Source: Rhyzopertha dominica (Eukaryota > Arthropoda > Insecta > Coleoptera > Bostrichidae). Taken from it: a DNA stretch of 64,000 nt. The stretch is from positions 22,564,286 through 22,628,285 of the forward strand of contig QCXZ01000064.1 in the NCBI GenBank assembly GCA_025024175.1, written 5' to 3'. A model generated the notes under the pieces. It was not told where the DNA came from, searched no databases, and worked only from the letters and a program-made list of their open reading frames with translations. How positions within the stretch are numbered: the first letter of the stretch is position 1; the number at the start of each line of letters is the position of its first letter. Positions 12,221 to 25,168 of the stretch are shown in pieces. Position numbers and translations under genes: made by a program.

Positions 12221-13995
12221 CAACTATAAAAGCGATATCATCGGCGTACGCCAGACATTGGTTCGACTGCTCGTATATTACTCCACCTCTCTCACCACTC
12301 TCTCTAATCACCATTTCTAAAATTATATTAAATAGTAGCGTGGATACTGGATAGAGGCTCTCTTTGTCTCACTCCATTCCTCAGCCGAAACTCCTCTGAC
12401 TCGTCATCTGACGTGCGCACCCTTCCTTCAGTCTCCTCCAAGGTAATTTGTACCAGCCTTATTACTTTGCTAGGAATGTTCAACACTTTCATAGCCTAAT
12501 AGTGTCTATCCTGTCTGATCGCATCGTATGCCTGTCTAAAGTCTATGAACAATGTGTATAGCAGCACCTTATATTCCTAACAATTGTTCTGTATCCGCTT
12601 AGTGCAAAAATCTGGTCCATCATGGATCTATTTCTCCCGAAGCCACATTGGTACTCCCCTCTATTACTGCCTCTTAATGGTTTTAGTTTATGTTTTATAC
12701 AGTGTGATAACAGTTAATAGCATATATGTGTCCAGCAACGCTATTCCTTTGTAATTAACACACTCCATTTCTTTCACTCTTTAGGAACTTTTTCTTGTTC
12801 CAACGTTCCAACACCAGTGCCACAAGGTTATATATTCTGCTCTGCAACTGTTCACCTCCATATTTGATGGCCTCTATCTGAATACCTGATTCCCCTGGGC
12901 TTTTTCCATTTTTTCATTTTCTTAAATTCCTCCTCAGTGAGACATTTTATTTCTTCATTTTCTTGTCTAATTTCTGTTGCTTATGTTATTCTTTCATTTA
13001 CTTCGTCATGGTTTTCTTTGTCTTCTGTCTTGAACAGGCTATCAAAATGGTTCTTCCATAACTCTAACTTTTCCGAGCAAGTACCAACCATACTGCCATC
13101 CTTCTTCTTCAGGTACCTTATTTGTCCAGTATACTTCTCTCTACATTTCTTAACTTCTTGGTAAAAATTTTTTTCTCAATATGCTATAGTGCCTTCTCTG
13201 TCTCCTTCCTTTTGTTCATTCTAAGCATTATTTCACCATTCTTCTCTCCTGTGCATATCTTTCTCTATTTGTTTTTGAATTATTTTCCAACATTGTTTGT
13301 GTCGTCTTAAGTTGTAGTTGCAGTGCAGAGTCACACTCCTCGTGAAACCATTTCGTTGTTTTTTCTTACTTTTCCTTTCTCCCAGAATGTCCCTCTCAGG
13401 CCTGCGTTAATTGTAGTTTTCAGTTGTTCCCATTCTGTATCTACCTCCATCTCTTTTGTGTATTCTTGCAGCTTATTTTCTATTTTGGCTTGATATCTTT
13501 TCCTATAGTTTTCGTTCTCCATACTATCATAGTCGTATCTTTTATTCTTTTTCCCTATTTTGTTCCTCACCTTATGGTGGACATACTCTGCCAGCCTAGC
13601 AATCACTAAATAATGATCGCTTCCGGCGTCTACTACCCCGTAGCTTCTTACATCTTTTATGAACCTAATTTTTTTTTCTTTTTTTTCGTTCAAAACATGA
13701 TCTATTTGGTTTGCTACTCTTCCATCAGGAGTCGGCCATGTTCCTTTATGAATTTCCTTATGGTTAAAATATGTACTGAATATTACCATCTTTCTCTCAG
13801 TTGCAAATTCTATTATTTGTAGTCTATTATCATTAGTGCATTTGTGTTTACTGTCTCCCGATTGTAGGTCTACAAATCTCTTCTTTACCAACTTTGGCAT
13901 TAAAGTCGCCTAGTACAATACTTACATCATGCTTAGGAAGTTTCTCTAAAATCTTTCCCAGAAGGTATAAATCGTCTTTTTATTGAATTAAATAA
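12221..13995 (-). mobile_element. 5' part of RTE-like LINE: endonuclease and reverse transcriptase
   Basis: Reading on the minus strand from about 13990, an AP endonuclease domain is visible: LGDFNAKVG near 13900-13940, then GTWPTPDGRVANQIDHVL and GSDHYLVIARL in the 189-codon frame 13331-13900. The reverse transcriptase follows in broken frames: GEYQCGFGRNRS near 12650, motif A FIDFRQAYDAI near 12560, RNGVRQREPLS near 12370 and the catalytic YADDIAFI near 12230-12250. Stops and frameshifts are frequent. Such polyproteins are often labelled craniofacial development protein 2-like in insect annotations. The coding sequence continues at 10400 on the other side of the DNA transposon. The 5' end is lost near 13995. 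Confidence 0.85.
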
Positions 13996-14490
13996 GGTAA
14001 ATATTACATTCACTTATGCCATGTATACACGAGAATAATACAAAAAACTAAAGCATACAGAACAAAACTGAACAATGTCTAAATCAAATAAACCTTTCTT
14101 TATAAGAATAAAGCTCCCAGATAAAATGCAGACTTATAAATTAAAGATAGGAATGCCGTAAGCAAAATCCTGATTTTACAATATTTTAGAGTGGTAGCAA
14201 ACTATAAATTTTTTTGCGACCGTCAAGCCTGACAACAGAAGTGTCTTCAGAAGATAGAGACTGTAAATCGGGATATTTATCTTCGGTAGTTTTAATCGGC
14301 TCAAAGTACCAGTGTTTTGAATGTATTTTATGAGATCAAAATTAAAACATTTCAAAGACAGTGACTTATAGTATTGGTGAAGGTGACTGTCTTTACAGAA
14401 GATTTGCGTGGAAAGAGTTTAGAAAACTTCAAATTACAAAAAGTCTGTCCATTTACAATTTCCTGTTTGGAAGCAATCTCATATTTGTTC
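13996..14490. other. No recognisable gene
   Basis: AT-rich sequence between two LINE fragments. No frame with a recognisable domain. Confidence 0.5.
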
Positions 14491-14499
14491 CTTTCTAAA

Positions 14500-15460
14500 A
14501 AAGGCTATCCAACTTAAATTAGTAGCTATAGATCTGAATCGGTTTTAATGAATTTTTCTAAAATATTTGACATGATGCTGCACAAGATTATATGTGTCAG
14601 TTTATTGTGGTATTAGTGAAAATGAGCGTGGTTTTCTTCAGAAGAAATCACTAACGTTGATCTGAAGTGTCCAATAAAATGGCCAAATTGACATCACAGA
14701 TTTTTGTAAAACATTTGACTACATCGACCAGTTTATTCTTCTCAATAAGTTACATAGTTTTGGGTTGTTTGATTGTCTAATCAAGCTTCTCAAGTCATAT
14801 TTGTTGAATCGCAACAATTAGCTGAATATCAAAACGTCCACTCTTACACATTCAGTCCAATTTCAGGAGTACCCCAGGGGTCCAACCTAGGTCGTCTACT
14901 TTTTCTCCTTTTCATCAATGATCTGCCTTTTGCTCTACAAGACCCTAATCTTCTTTTCACAGACAATTTAAAATTCTAAATGTCATGTCCTCACTTATAC
15001 TAAAAGAACAACAGCCTCTTCATTATAATTATACACTGGATGGTGTTAAAGTGCCACAAGTATGCAGTAGATTCAATTAAGGATCTTAAATTCATTTCCG
15101 ATAGCCAACTATCTTTTATTGAATCTATTAGCTACATCTTAGGGTCTGCGTCTAAGAGCTTAGGATTCATTGTGAGGAATAGCAAAGATTTTAGATATGC
15201 TGAATGTTTATATTTTGCATCTGTTATTAGATCAAAACGAGAATACTGTTCCATCATTTAGTACTCTTTGTATGATGTATATTCATCTATAGATTAGAAC
15301 ATATTCAAAGAAGATTTGTCAAATATTTAGCTCTTATAACCGATGGTCACTATTCTGACAGTGGTTTCAGTCACCAAACATTGTTGGACACATTTCAAAT
15401 GATCAAGCTTCTTTATGATCTGCTCTAGTCCCATTCTGTACATGTACAAAGATAAATGCT
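14500..15460 (+). mobile_element. Jockey/CR1-like LINE reverse transcriptase relic
   Basis: Plus-strand frames carry a decayed non-LTR reverse transcriptase. There is a 'MNFSKIFDMMLHKII' type motif A near 14545-14585, and a second related block (FDYIDQFILLNKLHSFG) near 14715-14765. Then come SGVPQGSNLGRLLFLLFIND at 14863-14925, where the usual 'GS.LGPLLF' is recognisable, and FTDNLKF, a damaged YADD block. The C-terminal part (15040-15261) has ISYILGSASKSLGFIVRNSKDF, and LEHIQRRFVKYLAL lies near 15300. Frames are interrupted repeatedly, so this is a dead fragment. Confidence 0.75.
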
Positions 15461-16515
15461 AGGAGTTCTACAATTTTCTACAGTGGCAAATCTAGAACAA
15501 ACATTATTTGTGCTCATCTGCTAATAAGATTTATACTGATATGGACTTAATTAATCAATTATATGGGTTGATGATGTTAGGTAAATGCAGTAGCAGAAGG
15601 GATCAACTAAAATTTATTTATTAAGTTTGTAATATTAATCAAATTGTAGTTTTACCTTTTCTTAATAGATTCTTTTTAGATTCACTCCATTATCTCCTGC
15701 CATCTAAATTGTTGCAATGGTCCCGCTTCAGTACAAATTTTGCAATCGACCTTAAACTAACTTCCTGATGATGGGACTTGAAACTTTAAACATAGCTTAG
15801 AACTGGATGACAATGCAATATTAACACCCTCTTTTGTCTGTCTGATACCTACTTTTTTTAGTCTTAGTAATTAACACATCGGACATGATCAATAATTGGA
15901 TTGTTTGGGAATACCGCATGCTGTTGAACTAATTTTTTTCAGCAAATCTTTATTATCGATAAGCAGATGTAACATAGATTTTGATTTCAGGTATGATTAT
16001 AATGATTACAGGTGAAAAGAAACTGTAATAAACCAAATTTTTGCATATTGTTTAAAATCGATTGTAAAATGTCACACACGCAAAACTAAAAAGATGAAAA
16101 TAACCACCACAAAAATTTATCACGTTTTTAAATCGCTTTAAAAGGTACAAGATTATTTCTCCTAGCCCTATACAGATTTATAGCCCCATGTAGATTCCCC
16201 AACCTGATACAGATTGTCCAGTACATTTACATGTACCGTACAACGAGCACTGGTCTTTAGTAGGTGCGAAATGATAAATGCTTTGTTTTAAAAATTCGCC
16301 GATAAGTTAAAATTTATTCCTTAAAATGATCTGCTGGTAGCGAATGTAATACATCTAATACATGTTGTTTTGTTTTTCTGTGTTAGAACGAATCAACTCA
16401 TATCTATCTTACAATAATATTTCAACACCTCTTATTACGTTCACCTTTGCAAGTACATTCCTCGCAGTCCATTCTATCCACATATGCGAATACGATTCAG
16501 GTTCACGTGTTTCGG
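15461..16515. other. No recognisable gene
   Basis: AT-rich spacer of just over 1 kb between a LINE relic and a Gypsy relic. No domain or repeat recognised. Confidence 0.45.
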
Positions 16516-16519
16516 GGTC

Positions 16520-17048
16520 CGACACATAGAAGACTTTGCTCAATCACTGAGTGACAACAAGTAATTCTCCACCATCGATCTAGTCAGGGCATATAACCGA
16601 TTCCAGTCGACTTCAAAACACTAGTCCCCGCTCCAAAGGGACGTGAAGAACTGAAAACGCACCTACAGAAAGGAACCGGATTACAGTTGAAAAGCATCCA
16701 GATTCTGGGAAAGATGTAGTTGTTCTTGTGTCGTTCAACCCAGAGATAACCCACTCCAAGGATTACCGCATCTAGTGTCCAAGTCAAAAGAAGCCACAGC
16801 TTTCAAATTGGTCTACGGCAAAGAACCGAGACGACCAGCAGATTTCAGAACAAGTTCGTCGAACGACAATGCGACGGCCGAGAACTTTGTCAAACTGCTG
16901 AATCAACTGTTCTAAAGTTAAGGTCAACGAATGCGTCGTCGGCATATCGTAAAGTTTCATCGGACACTAAGACCCAGAAGAAATCCTACAGCCGCTATGT
17001 GAAGGACCCCATTCAGTGGTTAACGAGTGCAAGACACTAGAAAGGGGG
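16520..17048 (+). pseudogene. Outer Gypsy element: pol fragments, internally deleted
   Basis: The plus strand reads IEDFAQSLSDNK, a stop, then FSTIDLVRAYNRF (16525-16605), the well-conserved start of a Gypsy-type reverse transcriptase. Most of pol is then missing. From about 16790 a piece of the integrase C-terminal part appears (AFKLVYGKEPRRPADF, then AENFVKLLNQLF). It runs to a purine tract (AGAAAGGGGG, 17040-17049) that fits a polypurine tract before a 3' LTR. This relic is older than the element inserted in its LTR. Confidence 0.65.
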
Positions 17049-17085
17049 TGTGTGGTGACCTGGTTATCAGAAGATAAACAGGAAC

Positions 17086-17268
17086 TGTTATGTATTTTCA
17101 TATAGTATGCTTTAACTTAAGATTCTGAATATCGCCCGTTGTCAAGGCAACAAGAGAGTTTATAAAACACATATAATTTGGCTGTCATGAAATAAAGTTG
17201 TTGTTCTGAATAATTGGGAACATCTATTAAGTTATTATTATTGCGTGTAGTTTGCGCACTACACGACA
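17086..17268 (+). repeat. Left LTR of inner Gypsy element
   Basis: 183 bp, TGTTA...GACA, containing an AATAAA-like signal (GAAATAAAGTTG near 17190). Compared with the right LTR it carries an extra block TTCATATAGTATGCTTTAAC near 17097-17117. Confidence 0.85.
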
Positions 17269-17452
17269 CTGGTGAGGAGGATATTAATTTACAAAGAATA
17301 AGAATCACAATCCGATCGGGTTACGGCAGATCCGGAAATAAAATGGAAGGCAATGTCCAAATGCCACCATTTGAACTGCAGAAATGTTCATGGCAGGTAT
17401 ATATGCAAGTATTCAAGAATAAAATGAAGATTTCAAATATAGAAGAGAATAA

Positions 17453-19021
17453 ATGACAGCAATATTTATTAGCCAATGTAGGGTTCGAGGTGGTAACTCT
17501 AGTTACTGGTCTTTGTTTCCCAGACAAGCCAGAGGCCAAAGCATTCAGTATTATAAAACAGAGTTAATAGAAAAACACCTTGCTCCAAAACCATCGGAGA
17601 TGGCAGAAACATATAAATTTATGCAAAGAAGTCAACAAGAACATGAAAATGTTAGTGATTATGTTACCGCATTAAGGAAGTTGGCACAAACATGTAACTT
17701 TGGTAATTACTTAGGAAGGGCACTACGAGACAAATNTGTGAGCGGCCTAAGGAATGAAGCGATAATCAAAAGGTTATTTGCTGAAACAGCAGTAACTTTC
17801 CAACAAGCAGTGGACATAGCAGTTACTATGGAGCTAGCTAATAAAGAAGCAAGGATGGTAACTGAAGCAGACTCGAGGGTAGTACAGAAGATGGTAAAAC
17901 CAGTAATGAACCCAAGAACGGTTACGAAATGTGCTTGTTGTGGAAAGCAAGGTCGCATCAAACCAGTTTGCACATATCGAAATGAAGAGTATTACAAATG
18001 TCACAAAAGAGGACATTTTGCCACAGCATGTAGCGCCAAACCAGTAGGTAAGAAGAAACTGAAAATAAAACCAGCGGCAGTACAAAATGCAAAAAGAAAT
18101 GTATGTGAGCTAGAAGAAGTGGAATACACAGTCTTAAAACTGGTTAGCGATGCTGAAAAATTCGAAGAAGAAGAAGTAATCGAAGATTATATGCTGGAAA
18201 ATCTCTTTGAAGAGATAGAAGAAATACAAGAACGGAAAACAGAAGTGGTGGAAACGCTAGAGATAGAAGAAATACAAGAACAGAAAACAGAAGTGATGGA
18301 AACGCTAAAGATAGAAGAAAGACAAGAGAAGAAAACAGAAGTGGAATTAGAGAAGACCATAATAGATTTGGTTAAACAAGTCGAAGAAGGGGGCTCACCT
18401 TGTGTCAATCAAGTTAAAGAAGTCACGAAGATCAGAGAAGGGAAGCCTTTTCCTTGGATGAGTACATTATGCGTAGAAAGTGTAAAAATTCCTTTTGAAA
18501 TTGATTATGGGTCTGATGTTACACTAATTCCTTTAGGATTATGTAAAAATTTGTTACCTTCGTTGAAACTAGAGTCAAGTAGTTTGAATTTAAGAGCATA
18601 TGGAGGTAAAACCATTTCTGTTTTAGGAAAGGCAAAGGTACATGTTAAAGTTAAAGAGAAAATGTATTTAGCTCCCTTAATTGTAGTTAAAGAAGGTTAC
18701 AAAGCATTGATGGGTAGAGATTGGTTAAATGTTATACAAATTGATTTGCCACTGGTGAGTAAGATTAATTATATAGATAAGTCCTTGAATAGTGAAGAAA
18801 CTGCTCAGAAATTAAAGTCTATCCTTCAAAAATATCATGAAGTATTCTCAGGGTCGCCAGGGGAAATAAGAGGTCCTCCTGAAAAGTTAAAATTAAAAGA
18901 AATAGCAACACTAAAAGCTTTTAAAGCCCTAAGAATACCTTATGCGTTAGAAAACATTGTTAAAATGGAAATTGACAAATTAGTAAAAGAAGGTAAATTG
19001 TATAAAGTACCTATACAGTAG
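17453..19021 (+). pseudogene. Gag, protease and start of reverse transcriptase of inner Gypsy element
   Basis: A 522-codon frame. Gag capsid sequence fills about the first 150 residues; the true gag start lies upstream near 17343 in another frame, so the 5' end is frameshifted. A zinc-knuckle region follows: CACCGK, then YYKCHKRGHFATAC, in which the first Cys of the usual CCHC knuckle is Tyr. Next is an acidic tandem repeat of about 16 residues in three copies (18212-18355, EIEEIQERKTEVVETL type). The protease active site is near 18502 and reads DYGSDVTLI, where the family normally has D[ST]G. The frame ends after the first reverse transcriptase block with a stop at 19019-19021. One codon holds an ambiguous base. 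Confidence 0.85.
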
Positions 19022-19570
19022 GAAATAACTTGGGCAACACCAATTGTACCTACAGTGAAAGGTGCTAATAATGTTAGAATTTGTGAAGATTATAAAGTCA
19101 CCATTAACCCTTATTTAGAAATACCTCGACATCCAATACCGGTCATACAAGACATTTTTGCTAAGTTAAATCATACTGATCAATTGAAAAGTGTTTTCTC
19201 AAAAAAAGATTTAAGGAAAGCTTATATGAATCGAAGAATGGATGAGGAATCACAAAAATTAATGACAGTAAGCACCCCATGGGGTCTGTACCGTCCAACA
19301 TTCATGATGTTTGGTATGTCACCTGCGCCTTTAGATTGGCAAGAGTTAATGGATCAACATTTCAATATAGCAAACGTTTATTGCTATCTTGATGATATTT
19401 TGATAGCCTCTAGTAATATCAATGATCACTTAAAAAGTTTGAATATTGTTTTCGGTAAACTTAAAACTCTAAACATTAAGGTTAATAAAGAGAAAACAGT
19501 TTTATTAAGTAACAAATTGGAATACTGTGGTCATATTATTGATAAAGATGGTATTCATAAAACACCATAA
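19022..19570 (+). pseudogene. Reverse transcriptase of inner Gypsy element
   Basis: Continues in frame after the stop at 19019. It contains VRICEDYKVTIN, then DLRKAYMN, MMFGMSPAP and the catalytic YLDDILIAS block near 19385. The frame stops at 19568-19570, before the connection domain. The motif order is that of a Gypsy-clade polymerase. Confidence 0.85.
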
Positions 19571-19689
19571 CATATTAAAGCTATTGTGGAAGCTCTACAG
19601 CCAAAAATGTAAAAGAGTTAAAAAGTTTTTTAGGAACTGTAAATTTTTATCACAGGTTCTTAAAAAATGCAGCTGAAAATCTTCAGCCT

Positions 19690-20154
19690 TTGTACAAATT
19701 ACTTAAAAAGTCTATAACATGGTGTTGGAATACTGAGCAGAGCAAAGCTTTTCAAAAGGCCAGAACAATGATTGCATCTGATCAGGTCTTAATGCATTAC
19801 AATCCTAACTTACCATTAATTCTTAGTTGTGATGCATCTAAGTATGGATTGGGTGCATGTTTAGCACATGAAGTTAAATTGAATAATAAAATAATAGAAA
19901 GACCGATTGCTTTTGCTAGCAGAATGTTAACTGAAACTGTATGCCGTTATTCCCAAATTGATAAAGAAGCGTTGCTCATAATATGGGCAGTAAAGAAATT
20001 TGATTTATATTTAAAAGGTAGAACTTTTACTCTAGTAACGGATCACAAGCCTCTTATTTCCATATTCAGTCCAAATAAATCAGTAAGTAGCATTTATGCA
20101 GATCGTATGGCTAGGTGGGCATTAATTCTTTGCAATTACAATTATATAGTATAG
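19690..20154 (+). pseudogene. RNase H of inner Gypsy element
   Basis: Shows the RNase H core: SCDASKYGLGACL with the first catalytic Asp, RPIAFASRMLTETVCRYSQ, IDKEAL with the catalytic Glu, and FTLVTDHKPL with another catalytic Asp. It is preceded by a thumb/connection segment (19600-19690, LKSFLGTVNFYHRFLKNA type) in the same strand. A stop follows at 20152-20154. Confidence 0.85.
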
Positions 20155-20434
20155 TATAGAAAGTCACAGCATAATGCTACAGCAGATTTTCCGTCACATT
20201 TGCCACTTCCTATTGGAGAAGGAGAGATTGTAGATACAGATATTGAACCGGTAGTACATAGCGTAATGTTAGAATCTTGTCCGGTTACACAAACAGAAAT
20301 AGCAGAAGCTACACGGAAAGATAGATTGCTTACTAGTGTTACTATACACATAAGAGGGTTGGCCTAATAAAGTAGAACCAGACTTATTAACATATAAAGG
20401 TGAACACACAGAATTACACATAATCAAAGGTTGT

Positions 20435-21180
20435 GTGATTTGGAGAGGTAGAGTAACAATACCTGATAATTTGAGACAAAGACTGCTTACCGAATTACAT
20501 TCAGGCCATCTTGGTTCGTTTAAAATGAAAGCATTAGCCCAAAATTATTTTTGGTGGCCAAACATATATTCAGACATCGAGACTTTAACACAAAATTGTA
20601 ACTGTTGCATACAGGTTAGGAACAGGCCAGCTAGTAAGCCTTTGCATACTTGGGAATGGCCTGCGGAGAAATGGCAGCGCATTCATGCGGACTTCGCTGG
20701 GCCATTTATGGGATTTATGTGGTTAATAGTAATTGATTCTCACTCCAATGGCCAGAGGTAGCTCGCATGAATAAAATAACAAGTAAAGCAACTATAAATG
20801 TTTTGCGAAGCATATTTTCAAGGTTTGGTCTTCCAGAATAGTTTGTTAGTGATAATGGTCCACAGTGGACTTCAGAGGAGTTTGCTTTATTTTGTAAAAA
20901 TAATAATATAAGACACATATTCACGGCACCATACCATCCTGCTAGTAATGGATTAGCAGAACGTGGTCTTCAGTATTTTAAGAAAGTAATGTTATCATGT
21001 AAATTTGATGAAAATGACTTAGATAACAGTTTGCGATCTTTCTTATTAGTCTATCGTACAGCACCACATGCTACCACAGGCAAAGCTCCTTGTGAATTAA
21101 TGTTAGGGAGAAATTTGCGAACACGTTTATCTTTAGTCAGAAAAGAGATAGTTATTCCAACAACTTATGCCTGGAGATAA
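20435..21180 (+). pseudogene. Integrase of inner Gypsy element
   Basis: The zinc-binding HHCC region is present: ELHSGHLGSFKMKALAQ, then CNCCIQV near 20600. The catalytic core shows HADFAGPF with the first Asp near 20690. The next block around 20850 reads SDNGPQWTSEEF with the second Asp, after a stop. The catalytic Glu lies in GLAERGLQYFKK near 20955, and the C-terminal part contains YRTAPHATTGKAPCELMLGR. Stops near 20759 and 20838 break the frame. A last frame (21167-21535) holds the integrase tail. Confidence 0.85.
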
Positions 21181-21547
21181 GGTATATGTAGCTGCGTATG
21201 ACGGCAAGCAAAAATGGATTGAAGGGACGATTTTGAAACCTGTCGGTAGTGTTATGTACAATGTAAGTACTGACGGAGGTACCATTACCAGAAATGTCAC
21301 TCAATGTTTGCCTAAAAAGTTTGGTAGTGACGCTTCTACAAGTACGTCGGCAGATCAGGCAAATAAATCACCTGTTAAGGTCCCTGAGTCAGGTATTGGA
21401 AGTCAGGAGCACTTATCAGCTGAGGGTACATTTAAAAAAAGTGCCAATCTACCTAAGTTAGTGTCGAGGCGTAAAGCCCGGACTCCCAAGCCGAGGGAAA
21501 TATTAGATTTGNAGAAGTTANATTGTTTGATTTAAAAGGGAAGGAAA

Positions 21548-21705
21548 TGTTACGTATTTAAGATTCTGAATAACGACCGTTGTTAAGGCAACANGATAGT
21601 TTATAACACACATGTAATTTGGCTGTCATGAAATAAAGTTGTTCTNAATAATTGGGAACATTATTAATTTGTTATTATTGCGTGTAGTTTACGCACTACG
21701 TGACA
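21548..21705 (+). repeat. Right LTR of inner Gypsy element
   Basis: 158 bp, starts TGTTACG right after the polypurine tract and ends GTGACA before the target duplication GGAAC. It aligns with the left LTR except for the 21-bp block and scattered substitutions. Confidence 0.85.
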
Positions 21706-22049
21706 GGAACAAGCATCCGCGAGCTGTGAAACACAATAAGCAATTACGCGACATGTTATGCTTACCTTGCAAACATGTTGATAGTAAATAAATTCTAAGT
21801 AGGCCTAATTAGGAAATAGAAATATAGGCCATCGACATTAATTAGTTGTATAAATAGATAACCATAGGTATACGAGATAGTGAGTAAAGTAGAGACCTGT
21901 GGTCAGTATAATAGATGTGATAAGTTATACAATGTAACCTGTAATTAATCGACTGCCATCATCTGATGTTCTTCATCAGTCTCCCTGACTGGCGACCAAC
22001 ACTCTACACTACGGTAACAGTCATCACCGTGGCGATGACAATATTATTA

Positions 22050-24110
22050 CCATGCTAAGAAGATACAAAAGCTCAAGAAATGGGCGAACAATTACTGAAC
22101 TCATTAAATGATGTCAGAACATCTAGGTGGAGTGAAACACTTGAATACCTTAGCATCACACATGAACAGCATGGAGCTTGTTAAGGAAAATGGATAGCGC
22201 ACCTAAATTTTAAACAGGATGCTTTATTAGTCCTAACCCGAAAGACATAGCTAAAATAATCAAACACCTTTCAAATCCTAAAATAGATAAACCTCATAAA
22301 AACAAGTTAAGACATCGGCTCCTTATTTTTCACAAAAGTCACCAACAAGCTCTTCCCTTTTCTATGGAAGAATTAGATTCTGCAATGGAATCTACGAAAT
22401 GCAGAAAAGCAGCAACACCTTAGCTGCAAAACTCGTCAATGGCTTTTACGTTTCTATAATGACATAATTTCAACCTATAGGCTATCAGAACCAGGAAAAT
22501 ATTGCTATATGCAAGCTGCAGAAGGATCTATCGCTTGNAGAAAGTTATAGGCTTATAGCTCTTCTCTGCGTCTGCTATAAGGTCTGAGATTAATATACTC
22601 ATGGTTTTTACCAATTGCCATAAAGAAACTGCTGCGATCAAATATGCTATCATCCCTCACCACCTTTATTCCGATCGAATTACAGAAAAAACTTAAAAAC
22701 GTCTGCTGCATTTNTTGATTTGACTACTGCATGCGACACGGTGTGGAAAGAGGGCCTTTACTTAAGCTGTGCCAAGTAGTTCGATTTAAAGCTTTAATGA
22801 AACCACTTAACCAAATACTGAGCGACAACTAGTCCAAGTATACTTGAATGGCCAGACAAGCAGTTTTCGAAGCCTACAGAATGGACTTCCACAAGGATCT
22901 GTACTGGCTCCGCTCCTGTGTAATATTTATACCACAGACTTGCTAACAAATTTATTTATGCAGACGGCTTGGTCATTGCTACACAGAATTCAAGCTTAAA
23001 TCACAATGAACTGATCCTCAACAATACAACAACCTTCAAACAATCATTGAATATTAAAAAAAATGGGGTCTTTAGCCAAATCCACAGAAAACGGAAGTGG
23101 CAGCTTTTCAACTAAACAATCGCCAGGCTCAACAATGATTTGGTGTTGTATATCGAGGTACTACGTTAAAGCATAGTTTTTACCCAACGTACCTAGAGGT
23201 CACTTTTGATAGATCCTTAACATATAAAACACACCTGAAAATGCTATCAGAAAAAGCTAAAACTGGTATAAACATTATGCAAAAACATGCAAATACTTTT
23301 TGGGGAGCTGATGCTAAAACATTAAAAATTAGTGTAGCTGCGTTAGTTTTTTTAACTGCTGAATATTGTGCACAAGTATGGCTGAACAGTCGTCATACAA
23401 ATCCTATAGGTGTTCAACTAAATCAGGCTATGCTGATATTAACAGGCACCAGCAGATCAACACCAGTTCAATGGCTACCATTATTAAGCAATATAGGAAA
23501 TCCAAAAACAAGACGACTAGCTGATCTCAAACAATAGTTTGAAAAGTGTGTTAACAATTTGACTTCCCATCCATGATGATATAGCTCCTCTAACAAACAT
23601 CGGTTAAGGTTAAAGTCAAGAAAACCTGTTATATTAACTGCCAGTAAGTTACTTAACTTTACAGTTAAAGATCATTGAAGGAAACGATGGAGAGCGCAAT
23701 AGGTGAAGAATTGCAACATTATAAAAGACCCAACTATTAAGGTCGCCGGCTTTTCCCTTAAAAGAAGAGAATTGTGCAATCTGAACAGAATTCGTACTAA
23801 TCATGGAATATGCAGGAAAACTCTGACTCAGCGGGGAGTTGTAGAAAACCCACGATGTGATAGATGTGGTGCCGATGAACAGACAGTTACCCACTTGGCT
23901 TTGGAATGTCCTGGCATTTGCTTTGGAGGATCGTACAAGAACTATACGATCTTACTGAAGATGCGCAAAATGGTTAAGCCAGTAAGTACAACTTGCATTT
24001 ATAAAACACTTTCCCTAATTTTAACTATGCAATATATCATAGAGAAAAGAAAAACCGAAATGACTTTTAAATACTTACAGTAGCTATGACAGTCTCAAAA
24101 ACTTTATAAT
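22050..24110 (+). mobile_element. Jockey-like LINE relic
   Basis: Plus-strand, frame-broken LINE ORF2. In order: FSMEELDSAMESTKCRKAATP near 22365, ACDTVWKEG (motif A) near 22735, SLQNGLPQGSVLAPLLCNIY near 22875, and a damaged YADD region near 22960. Then comes the C-terminal part 23241-23537 (HLKMLSEKAKTGINIMQKHA). A Jockey-type zinc-binding block with NHGICRKTLTQRGVVENPRCDRCG and HLALECP lies in 23703-24083. The 5' ORF and endonuclease are missing. Several ambiguous bases and stops show it is inactive. Confidence 0.8.

Positions 24111-25168
<1,058 letters not shown>

Larger units (their letters stand above)
17081..21710 (+). mobile_element. Inner Gypsy LTR retrotransposon with 5-bp target duplication
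   Basis: A full-structure but decayed element. The left LTR is 17086-17268 and the right LTR 21548-21705. Both start TGTTA and end GACA, and the flanking target duplication GGAAC is at 17081-17085 and 21706-21710. A polypurine tract (AAAAGGGAAGGAAA, 21534-21547) precedes the right LTR. Internal order is gag, protease, reverse transcriptase, RNase H, integrase. No envelope-like frame is seen between integrase and the right LTR. The LTRs differ by roughly ten substitutions by eye plus a 21-bp block present only in the left LTR, so insertion is not recent. Stops near 19020, 19570, 20155, 20760 and 20840 disable pol. Confidence 0.9.
17049..22019 (+). mobile_element. 3' LTR of the outer Gypsy relic, split by a second Gypsy element
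   Basis: The LTR begins TGTGGTGACC just after the polypurine tract at 17040-17049 and ends ACGGTAACA at 22019. Its first about 37 bp (17049-17085) and the rest (21711-22019, or 21706 counting the target duplication) are separated by a complete second Gypsy element flanked by the 5-bp duplication GGAAC. Joining the flanks gives a plausible TG...CA LTR of roughly 345 bp. No 5' LTR of this element is visible. Confidence 0.65.

Noticed and set aside
17453..21535. Intact retroviral-type element with envelope
   Set aside because: Pol is broken by several stops, and no envelope-like frame lies between integrase and the right LTR.
22018..22041. GTCATCACCGTGGCGATGAC palindrome as an operator or origin
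   Set aside because: A short imperfect palindrome next to an LTR end; no further evidence of function.
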